A DNA stretch of 64,000 nt, from the NCBI GenBank assembly GCA_003946805.1, contig RPSH01000004.1, positions 1 to 64,000 of the forward strand, written 5' to 3'. The stretch is from Bacillus sp. 2B10. GTDB taxonomy: Bacteria > Pseudomonadota > Alphaproteobacteria > Sphingomonadales > Sphingomonadaceae. Below the pieces are notes generated by a model. That model did not search any database, was not told the origin of the DNA, and was given only the letters and a program-made list of their open reading frames with translations. Position 1 is the stretch's first letter, and each line of letters starts with the position of its first letter. The translations under genes were made by a program, and so were the position numbers. Positions 50,707-58,036 of this stretch are shown in pieces.

Positions 50707-51402
50707 TCACCGGCCGGTGTCCCGTGCGATGCGGCCGTCGGCCAGTTCGACCACCCGGTCGCAGCGTTCGGCGAGCGACGGGTCGTGGGTGATGACGAGC
50801 AGCGTCGCCTGCGTCGCGGCGCGGCGTTCGAACAGCAGGTCCATGATCGCATGGCCGGTCGCGCGGTCGAGATTGCCGGTCGGTTCGTCGGCGAACACCA
50901 GCGCCGGCCGTCCGGCGAGCGCGCGGGCGATGGCGACGCGCTGCTGCTCGCCGCCCGACAGCTGCGCGGGATAATGGTGGAGGCGGTGGGCAAGGCCGAC
51001 CGACTCCAGTTCGGCCCCGGCCCGGGCAAAGGCGTCGGTCATCCCGGCCAGTTCCATCGGCACCGCGACGTTTTCCAGCGCGGTCATCGTCGGCAGCAGG
51101 TGGAAGGCCTGTAGCACGATGCCGATGCGCCCGCGCCGCGCGCGTGCCAGGTCGTCCTCGCCCATCGCCCCGAAATCGGCCCCGGCGACATGGACCTGCC
51201 CGCCGCTGGCGCGTTCGAGGCCGGACAGTACCGCCATCAGCGACGACTTGCCCGATCCCGATGCGCCGAGCAGCGCGACGCTGGACCCGGCGGGGACCGC
51301 CAGGTCGATGCCGTGGAGGATGGCGGTCGCGGCGTCGCCATCGCCCAGCGTCAGGGTGACACCGCGCGCGTCGATGACCATATCGTTCGGAACCGAGTGC
51401 AT
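50707..51402 (-). CDS. ybbA: ABC transporter ATPase, YbbA (LolD-like)
   Basis: 231 residues from the ATG at 51400-51402; the ATG at 51379-51381 is also possible and leaves more promoter room before the divergent esterase. LolD/MacB-type ATPase: LLGASGSGKSSLM (Walker A), GIVLQAFHLLPTMTALENV, YPAQLSGGEQQRVAIARAL (signature) and LVFADEPTGNLD (Walker B). It drives the YbbP permease. Divergent from tesA, as in many proteobacteria. Confidence 0.92.
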   Translation of the reverse strand: MHSVPNDMVIDARGVTLTLGDGDAATAILHGIDLAVPAGSSVALLGASGSGKSSLMAVLSGLERASGGQVHVAGADFGAMGEDDLARARRGRIGIVLQAFHLLPTMTALENVAVPMELAGMTDAFARAGAELESVGLAHRLHHYPAQLSGGEQQRVAIARALAGRPALVFADEPTGNLDRATGHAIMDLLFERRAATQATLLVITHDPSLAERCDRVVELADGRIARDTGR

Positions 51403-51418
51403 GGGAGATTTATCGCCA

Positions 51419-52150
51419 GTGACGAAGCAGGGACTTCCATATGCGGGCACGTTCGCCATTCTCCAAGGCGCGTTGCTGCTGGGCGCGTGCAATCAGCCCG
51501 ATTTGACGGAGGGCAACGACGCGATCCCGGTGAACGTCGCCGCCGACGCGACGCCGCGCCCGGTCGGTGCCCAAGCGCCGGTCGCGGGGCCGGAGCGGCT
51601 GGTGCTGGCGTTCGGCGACAGCCTGTATGCCGGATACGGGCTGGCGCGCGGCGACAGCCTGCCCGACGATCTGCAGGACGCGCTGCGCGCCGACGGGATC
51701 AACGCGCGGGTGGTGAATGGCGGGATTTCGGGCGACACCAGCGCGGCGGGGCGGCAGCGGCTGGCCTTCACGCTCGACCGGCTGGATCGCAAGCCCGACC
51801 TCGTGCTGCTGGGCCTGGGCGGCAACGACCTGCTGCGCCAGATCCCGCCGGCCGAGACGCGGGCGAACTTCGTCGCGATGCTGGACGAGCTGAAACGGCG
51901 CGACATTCCGGTGGTGCTGACCGGCATGATGGTGCCGCCCAATCTGGGACCCGACTATGCCGCGGCGTTCAACCGCATCTGGCCCGACATGGCGAAGCGA
52001 TATGGCGCGACGCTCGATCCGTTCATCCTTGCCGGGGTGATCGGCAACCGGCAGCTGATGCTGCCCGACGGCATCCATCCCAATGCGCAGGGCGTCGACC
52101 GGATCGTGGCACGGCTCGGCCCCGTGGTGGCAGAGCGGCTGCGGCCTTAA
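51419..52150 (+). CDS. tesA: arylesterase / thioesterase I-like GDSL lipoprotein
   Basis: 243 residues from the GTG at 51419, which has GGGAGA ten bases upstream; the ATG at 51401 would overlap the divergent ybbA start. The N-terminal FAILQGALLLGACNQP has a lipobox LGAC. SGNH/GDSL hydrolase: nucleophile in LAFGDSLYAGYG, Gly in NGGISGDTS, Asn in LGLGGNDLLR, and the Asp/His pair in LPDGIHPNAQG. TesA acts as a multifunctional esterase in the periplasm. Lipidation is a departure from soluble E. coli TesA. Divergent from ybbA. Confidence 0.88.
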   Translation: MTKQGLPYAGTFAILQGALLLGACNQPDLTEGNDAIPVNVAADATPRPVGAQAPVAGPERLVLAFGDSLYAGYGLARGDSLPDDLQDALRADGINARVVNGGISGDTSAAGRQRLAFTLDRLDRKPDLVLLGLGGNDLLRQIPPAETRANFVAMLDELKRRDIPVVLTGMMVPPNLGPDYAAAFNRIWPDMAKRYGATLDPFILAGVIGNRQLMLPDGIHPNAQGVDRIVARLGPVVAERLRP

Positions 52151-52208
52151 CCCTATTACAAACAGCCGCAGCTATCCCCGACCCGAATCGAACATATCGG
52201 GGGAATTG

Positions 52209-54656
52209 ATGGTAATTCGGGTGTTGCTGGCGCTGTCGTGCAGCGTGATGGCGAGCGTGGCGGGTGCCGCGCCGGTCGAACCGGGGCAGCAGCCGCCGGG
52301 GTCGGACACGGTGACGACCGGCGTCGCGAAGGGGCGCGACCGGCTGGACAGCGCGACGTCGACCAGCGTTTTGCGCGAGGCGGAGATCGCCAAGCTGTCG
52401 CCGCGGTCGGTCGGCGAATTGCTGCGCGACATTCCCGGCGTGCTGGCCGAGGCGCCCAATGGCGAAAGCATCGCCAACATCACGATCCGCGGCCTGCCGC
52501 TGTCGTCGTCGGGCGCCAAGTTCGTGCAGTTGCAGGAAGACGGCCTGCCGGTCATGGAGTTCGGCGACATCGTCGGCGCCAGTTCGGACAGTTTCCTGCG
52601 CGTCGACCTGAACCTCGCGCAGGTCGAGGCGATCCGGGGGGGATCGGCGTCGACCTTCGCGTCCAATTCGCCGGGCGGCATCATCAACTTCATTTCCAAG
52701 ACGGGCGAACGCGACGGCGGTGCGATCGCGCTGACCGGCGGGCTCGATTTCGACCAGTATCGTGCCGACGTCGATTACGGCGGCCGCCTGTCCAGCACCG
52801 TGCGCTTCCACGTCGGCGGCTTCTACCGGCAGGGTGAAGGGCCGCGCCGGATCGGCTTCGACGGGCAGCGCGGCGGCCAGATCAAGGCGAACATCACCCG
52901 CGAGTTCACCGGGGGCTATATCCGGCTGTACGGCAAGTATCTCGACGACCGCTCGCCCTTCTACGACTCGGTGCCGTTCCGGGTCAGCGGCACGAATGAC
53001 GATGCCGAACTGAAGGCCGTGGCCGGTTTCGACCCGACCCGCGACACGCTGTCGACCCGCGCGCTCCAGTCGGTGACGCTGCTGGACGAACGCAACGTGC
53101 CGATCACGCAGGACATCCGCGAGGGGCAGCGCGTCAAGGAACGCTCGGTCGGCGTCGAGGGGCAGTTCACGCTGGCCGACTGGACGATCACCGAACGCTT
53201 CCGCGTCGCGGCCCGCTCGGGCGGGCTGATCGGTCCGTTCAGCAGCCAGTATCTGACCCCGGCGGCGGCACTGACGCGGCTGGGCGCGACCGGCGGCAGC
53301 TTCCGCTATGCGACGGGCGCCAGTGCGGGACAGATCGTCGCCGATCCCGCCGCGCTCAACGGCAACGGGCTGATCGGCATCTACAACATCCGCAACCGTC
53401 GCCAGGCCGATGTCGGCAACGTCACCAACGATCTGCGCGCCAGTCGCGTCTGGAACCTGGGCGAGGGCGCGCTGACGACCACCGCGGGCTTCTATGCCGC
53501 GCGGCAGGCGATCGACACGTCGATCCTGTACGGCGTCGCGGTGACCGAAGTGAAGGGCGGCGGCGATGCCGAACTGCTCGACGTGTTCACCGCCGCGGGC
53601 GTGGCACGGACCGCCACGGGCATCTATGCCTATAACCCGCTGTCGGGCACGCAGCGCCGCACGCTGCGTCTGGACTACAGCGTCAACGCGCCGTTCGCGT
53701 CGGCCAACTACAAGATCGGCCGGGTGTCGATCGGCGGCAGCCTGCGCTACGACTTCGGCGATGCCAGGGGGCAGGTGTTCGGCGTCGAACTGGGCGGCGG
53801 CCGCATCGGGCAGGTCGTGCGGGACATCGACGGCGACGGCGTGATTTCCGCCCCCGAACAGCGCGTCGGCGTGACGCCCGGCGCACCGGGGCTGGTCGAT
53901 TACAGCTATCGCTACCTGTCCTATTCCACCGGCGTGAACTTCCGCATCGCCGAACCGCTGGCGGTCTTCGCCCGCTACAGCCGCGGCGCGCGGGCCAATG
54001 CCGACCGCATCACCTTCGGCACGGTGATCGACAACGCCACCGGCGCCCTGGCGGTCCCGTCGGCGGCCTATGACCCGGTCAGGCAGGCCGAGATCGGCGT
54101 GAAGTACCGCCGGTCGAACCTGACGCTGAACCTGACCGGATTCCACGTCGATGCGCAGGATTCGAACATCAACACCTCGACCGGGGCGGTCATCGCCCGC
54201 GACTACAATGCCAAGGGGCTCGAGTTCGAAGGCGGCGTCCGGTACGGGATGTTCAGCCTGAACGGCGGCGCGACCTATACCGACGCGGAAATCGTCCGCG
54301 ACCGGGTCGATCCGACGGTCAACGGCAACAAGCCGCGCCACCAGGCCAGCCTGATCTTCCAGGCGACGCCGCAGATCAGCACTGATCGCTTCGCGGTGGG
54401 CGCGGTGTTCATCGGCACGACCGACAGCTATGCGCAGGACGTCAACCTGCTGAAGATGCCGGGCTATGTCACCACCAACGCCTTTGCACAGGTGCATGCG
54501 ACCGAGCGGCTGCTGCTGTCGCTGAACGCGACCAACCTGTTCGACGTCGTGGCGCTGACCGGGATCGACGAGGACCGCATCCCGGCCAGCGGGATCGTGC
54601 GCGGACGGTTGCTGACCGGCCGGGCGATCTCGGCGACGGTGCGGCTCGACTTCTAG
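52209..54656 (+). CDS. TonB-dependent outer-membrane receptor
   Basis: 815 residues from the ATG at 52209, preceded by GGGGGAA. Signal peptide MVIRVLLALSCSVMASVAGA; a TonB-box-like DTVTTG follows. The plug has VGELLRDIPGVLAE, ITIRGLPLSSSG and VEAIRGGSASTFASNSPGGIINF. The barrel ends in AISATVRLDF with the C-terminal Phe expected for assembly. The ligand is not deducible. Its TAG stop coincides with the left end of a MITE-like repeat, so that repeat probably landed exactly at the gene's end without harming it. Confidence 0.9.
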   Translation: MVIRVLLALSCSVMASVAGAAPVEPGQQPPGSDTVTTGVAKGRDRLDSATSTSVLREAEIAKLSPRSVGELLRDIPGVLAEAPNGESIANITIRGLPLSSSGAKFVQLQEDGLPVMEFGDIVGASSDSFLRVDLNLAQVEAIRGGSASTFASNSPGGIINFISKTGERDGGAIALTGGLDFDQYRADVDYGGRLSSTVRFHVGGFYRQGEGPRRIGFDGQRGGQIKANITREFTGGYIRLYGKYLDDRSPFYDSVPFRVSGTNDDAELKAVAGFDPTRDTLSTRALQSVTLLDERNVPITQDIREGQRVKERSVGVEGQFTLADWTITERFRVAARSGGLIGPFSSQYLTPAAALTRLGATGGSFRYATGASAGQIVADPAALNGNGLIGIYNIRNRRQADVGNVTNDLRASRVWNLGEGALTTTAGFYAARQAIDTSILYGVAVTEVKGGGDAELLDVFTAAGVARTATGIYAYNPLSGTQRRTLRLDYSVNAPFASANYKIGRVSIGGSLRYDFGDARGQVFGVELGGGRIGQVVRDIDGDGVISAPEQRVGVTPGAPGLVDYSYRYLSYSTGVNFRIAEPLAVFARYSRGARANADRITFGTVIDNATGALAVPSAAYDPVRQAEIGVKYRRSNLTLNLTGFHVDAQDSNINTSTGAVIARDYNAKGLEFEGGVRYGMFSLNGGATYTDAEIVRDRVDPTVNGNKPRHQASLIFQATPQISTDRFAVGAVFIGTTDSYAQDVNLLKMPGYVTTNAFAQVHATERLLLSLNATNLFDVVALTGIDEDRIPASGIVRGRLLTGRAISATVRLDF

Positions 54657-54766
54657 AGGCTGATCGACATTCAGGCCGTACCCCCGCCTGCGCGGGGGTA
54701 CGTGAACCAGAAGGCTCCTGATCCTGCTGGATGGCGCTCCAATTCGCTGAATGTCGATCGGCCCTT
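54655..54766. repeat. MITE-like repeat, copy A (short form)
   Basis: Inverted ends GATCGACATTCAG (54662-54674) and CTGAATGTCGATC (54747-54759) within longer imperfect TIRs beginning TA. Inside are the palindrome GTACCCCCGC-CT-GCGCGGGGGTAC... and GGCTCCTGATCCTGCTGG. It is the reverse complement of copy B (56279-56444) with one REP arm deleted. Its left end carries the stop codon of the receptor gene. Confidence 0.8.
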
Positions 54767-54792
54767 AGGGAGCGACATTCACCAGCGTCTCG

Positions 54793-55974
54793 TCAGCCGA
54801 ACGGGCGGTCGATCGACGGTTGCGGCAGGGTGAACCATGCCGCGCCGTCGTCGGTCACGTGGAAATGATCCTCCAGCCGGATGCCGAAGCGGTCGGGGAC
54901 GACGATCATCGGCTCGTTCGAAAAGCACATGCCGGGCTCAAGCGGCGTCGTGTCGCCGCGCACCAGATAGGCCGGTTCGTGGATCGACAGGCCGATGCCG
55001 TGGCCGGTGCGGTGCGGCAGGCCGGGCAGGCGATAGTCGGGGCCGAGCCCCTCGCGCACCAGCAGCGCGCGGGCGGCGGCATCGACCTGCTCGCACGGCA
55101 CGCCGGGGGCGGCGGCGGCGAAGGCGGCGGCCTGCGCGGCGTGTTCGATGTCCCAGATCGCGCGGACTTCGTCGGCGACCGGCCCGAAGGCGTAGGTGCG
55201 GGTGATGTCGCTGTGATAGCCGCCGACGCGACAGCCGGTGTCGACCAGCACCAGTTCCCCCTCCGCCAGCGCACGGTCGCCGGGCAGGCCGTGGGGAAAG
55301 GCGGTGGCGCGGCCGAACTGGACGATGCAGAAGAACGACCCGCCACCGCCGATCGCGCGGTGCGCGTCGTCGATGAAGCGGACGACCTCGCTGGCGAGGA
55401 TGCCGGGCCGCAGGATGCGCGCGGCGGCGGCCTGTACCGCCAGCGTCATGTCCTTCGCCTGTTGCAGCAGCGCCAGTTCGGCGGGCGACTTGCGGCTGCG
55501 GCAGCCGTCGATCGCCGGTGCGCCGTCGAGGAGCGACAGGCCGTGGCGGGCGAGCTTCTGCCCCCAGGCGAAGGGCAGCAGCGGATCGATCGCGAGGCGC
55601 GCGCCGACGGGCAGCGCGTCGCGGACCAGCGCGGTCGGATCGGCATCCTCCTCCCACAGCAGCAGGTCGGCGGCGATGGTCAGGTCGGCCTCCAGCGTGC
55701 CGCGCTCGAACGCCGGACAGACGATGCGCGGGGTGCCCGCGACGGGCAGCAGCAGCGCGACCATCCGCTCGCTCGGCCCCCACGGAATCCCGGTGAAATA
55801 GTCGAGCGACGCGCCGGTATGGACCAGCAACGCATCGGCGCCGGCGGCCTCGGTCAGCGCGCGGGCGCGCTCGATGCGGGCGCGGCGTTCGGCGGGGGTG
55901 ATCGACGGGGCGGGCGTGGCCCAGGGTTGGAGCGCCGCGAGTTCGGTCGCTGCGGTCGATCCGCCGATGGTCAT
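54793..55974 (-). CDS. M24-family metallopeptidase (Xaa-Pro aminopeptidase-like)
   Basis: 393 residues. N-terminal creatinase-like domain (about 1-165), then the pita-bread catalytic domain. The five metal ligands are visible: Asp in VLVDTGCRVG, Asp in SDITRTY, His in TGHGIGLSIHE, Glu in FSNEPMIVVP and Glu in IRLEDHF. It removes N-terminal residues next to proline or acts on small dipeptides; no signal peptide, so cytoplasmic. It is flanked on both sides by copies of the same MITE-like repeat. Confidence 0.9.
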   Translation of the reverse strand: MTIGGSTAATELAALQPWATPAPSITPAERRARIERARALTEAAGADALLVHTGASLDYFTGIPWGPSERMVALLLPVAGTPRIVCPAFERGTLEADLTIAADLLLWEEDADPTALVRDALPVGARLAIDPLLPFAWGQKLARHGLSLLDGAPAIDGCRSRKSPAELALLQQAKDMTLAVQAAAARILRPGILASEVVRFIDDAHRAIGGGGSFFCIVQFGRATAFPHGLPGDRALAEGELVLVDTGCRVGGYHSDITRTYAFGPVADEVRAIWDIEHAAQAAAFAAAAPGVPCEQVDAAARALLVREGLGPDYRLPGLPHRTGHGIGLSIHEPAYLVRGDTTPLEPGMCFSNEPMIVVPDRFGIRLEDHFHVTDDGAAWFTLPQPSIDRPFG

Positions 55975-56628
55975 GCCTGCTGGTCCTTGTGCGGGGTGCG
56001 GAGGGGATCGACCTTACGCCGACCCGTTTGGGTTGAGTAGTCATTGTGATTGTCGGAATGGCGGATGGGAGACCGGAGGTACGGGTACTTCGATACGGGC
56101 CTTCGACAAGCTCAGTCCCTACTCAGCATGAACGGTTCATGAGATTCCACATGGGCTAAGCCAAGCTTGGCTACCCGCACCGGCCCCACCCACACCGATT
56201 GGTTCGAGCAGCTTCGAGCTTGTCGAGAAGCGTCCGTCGAGAACGGGCTGTTTGGGGCAGGCGGGTTCTCGACAGGCTAGGACCGATCGACGTTCAGCGA
56301 ACTGGAGCGCCATCCAGCAGGATCAGGAGCCTTTCTGGTTCACGTACCCCCGCGCAGGCGGGGGTCCAGAGCCACGAATGTCGTCCTGCCGTTACTCTGG
56401 ACCCCCGCCTGCGCGGGGGTACGGCCTGAATGTCGATCGGTCCTCGAACTGAACGGGAGAGGGCGGGTCTTCCCGTCGGCGCTACCTCCCGCGGAACCCC
56501 GTTCTCGACAGGCTCGAACCAAACGGAACTTCTTCGGGGAAGTACCTGCGCTCACCCGACGCACGAATGTTGCGCAATCGCTTCGACGGGTCCAGCGTGC
56601 GGGCAACGAATAACAGGGGGGAGTGAGG
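55975..56628. other. 654-base gene-free stretch made of nested repeats
   Basis: No credible gene. It holds a CTGAGTAG-family repeat (56083-56136), a GTTCTCGACAGGCT-family repeat (about 56198-56530), and inside that a MITE-like element (56279-56444). The end near 56560-56628 precedes the permease gene and contains a GGGGGGA ribosome site; its promoter is probably in the last 90 bases. Confidence 0.75.
56279..56444. mobile_element. MITE-like element, copy B, inserted in another repeat
   Basis: Perfect outer TIRs AGGACCGATCGAC / GTCGATCGGTCCT, 166 bp, with the two 26-base REP arms also found in the ybbAP BIME. The DNA left of it ends GTTCTCGACAGGCT and the DNA right of it continues CGAACTGAACGG; joined, they restore the GTTCTCGACAGGCTCGAAC sequence seen intact at about 56506. 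This shows insertion into an older repeat. No transposase is encoded. Confidence 0.8.
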
Positions 56629-58032
56629 ATGTTCGGACCACGCAAGACGCTGGCGAGCGCGGCGGCGCCGGAGGGGCGGCTGGCCAAGACGCTGGGCTGG
56701 CCGCACCTGATCGCATTGGGGGTCGGCGCGATCGTCGGCACCGGCATCTATACGCTGACCGGGGTGGGGGCGGAACGCGCCGGGCCGGCGGTGATCCTCG
56801 CCTTCGCCATCGCCGGGGCGGTCTGCGCCTGCGCGGCGCTGTGCTATGCCGAACTGGCGACGATGATCCCGGCGGCGGGCAGCGCCTATACGTTCAGCTA
56901 CACCGCGCTCGGTGAGACGGTGGCGTGGGTGGTGGGATGGAGCCTGATCCTCGAATATTCGCTCGCATGTTCGACGGTCGCGGTCGGATGGTCGGGCTAT
57001 CTGGTCGGATGGGTGCAGGCGGTCGGCGTCACGCTGCCGCCCGAACTGCTGGTCGGGCCGCATGGCGGCGGCATCGTCAACCTGCCCGCGGTGCTGGTGG
57101 CGCTGGCGGTGATGGGAATGCTGCTGTTCGGCACGCGCGAGAGCGCGACGCTGAACATCGTGCTGGTCATCATCAAGCTGGTGGCGCTCACGGTGTTCGT
57201 CGCCTTTGCGCTGCCCGCGTTCGACGGCGGCAACCTGCAACCCTTCATGCCCTATGGCTTCGGCAGTACCGAGGTCGACGGCGCCAAGCGCGGCGTGATG
57301 GCGGCGGCGGCGATCGTGTTCTTCGCCTTCTACGGCTTCGATACCGTCGCGACCTCGGCCGAGGAGGCGCGCAATCCGGGTCGCGACCTGACGATCGGGA
57401 TCGTCGGGTCGATGCTGGTGTGTACCGTGATCTACATGGCGGTCGCGGTCGCCGCGGTGGGGGCGGTGCCGTTCCGCCAGCTGGCCGACAGCCCGGAGCC
57501 GCTGGCGCTGGTGCTGCGCTCGCTGGGGCAACCGGGCGCGGCGTATCTGATCGCGCTGGCGGCGGTGGTCGCGCTGCCGTCGGTCATCCTCGTGATGATG
57601 TACGGGCAGAGCCGCGTGTTCTTCGTGATGGCGCGCGACGGGTTGTTGCCGCGCTGGCTGTCGGCGGTCAGTCCGCGTTCGGGCGCGCCGACCCGGATCA
57701 CGCTGCTGACCGGCGTCGCGATCGCGGTGATCGCGGGCCTCGTGCGGCTCGACCGGATCGCCGAACTGGCTAATGCCGGCACGCTGATCGCGTTCATCGC
57801 GGTCGGGGCCAGCCTGATGATCCTGCGCCGCCGTGCGCCCGATGCACCGCGCCGGTTCCGCTGTCCGGCGCCGTTCGTCGTCGGATCGTTCACGATCCTC
57901 GGTTGCCTGTACCTGTTTTCCAGCCTGCCGATGACGACGCTGTTCTGGTGCGCGGTGTGGAACGCGGTCGGGCTGGCGTTCTACGCGCTGTACAGCCGGC
58001 GCCACAGCCTGTTGCGCCGGCCGGCGGGCTGA
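56629..58032 (+). CDS. APC-family amino-acid permease
   Basis: 467 residues from the ATG at 56629 (GTG at 56623 is also in frame; both follow AGGGGGGAG). About 12 to 13 membrane segments. The APC start block is LGWPHLIALGVGAIVGTGIYTLTG (unwound TM1 GxG), followed by CYAELATMIPAAGSAYTFSY and FFAFYGFDTVATSAEEARNP. It resembles the cationic amino-acid transporter (CAT/YfnA-like) branch. Substrate is not fixed. It is convergent with the GH92 gene, four bases apart. Confidence 0.9.
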   Translation: MFGPRKTLASAAAPEGRLAKTLGWPHLIALGVGAIVGTGIYTLTGVGAERAGPAVILAFAIAGAVCACAALCYAELATMIPAAGSAYTFSYTALGETVAWVVGWSLILEYSLACSTVAVGWSGYLVGWVQAVGVTLPPELLVGPHGGGIVNLPAVLVALAVMGMLLFGTRESATLNIVLVIIKLVALTVFVAFALPAFDGGNLQPFMPYGFGSTEVDGAKRGVMAAAAIVFFAFYGFDTVATSAEEARNPGRDLTIGIVGSMLVCTVIYMAVAVAAVGAVPFRQLADSPEPLALVLRSLGQPGAAYLIALAAVVALPSVILVMMYGQSRVFFVMARDGLLPRWLSAVSPRSGAPTRITLLTGVAIAVIAGLVRLDRIAELANAGTLIAFIAVGASLMILRRRAPDAPRRFRCPAPFVVGSFTILGCLYLFSSLPMTTLFWCAVWNAVGLAFYALYSRRHSLLRRPAG

Positions 58033-58036
58033 CGGC

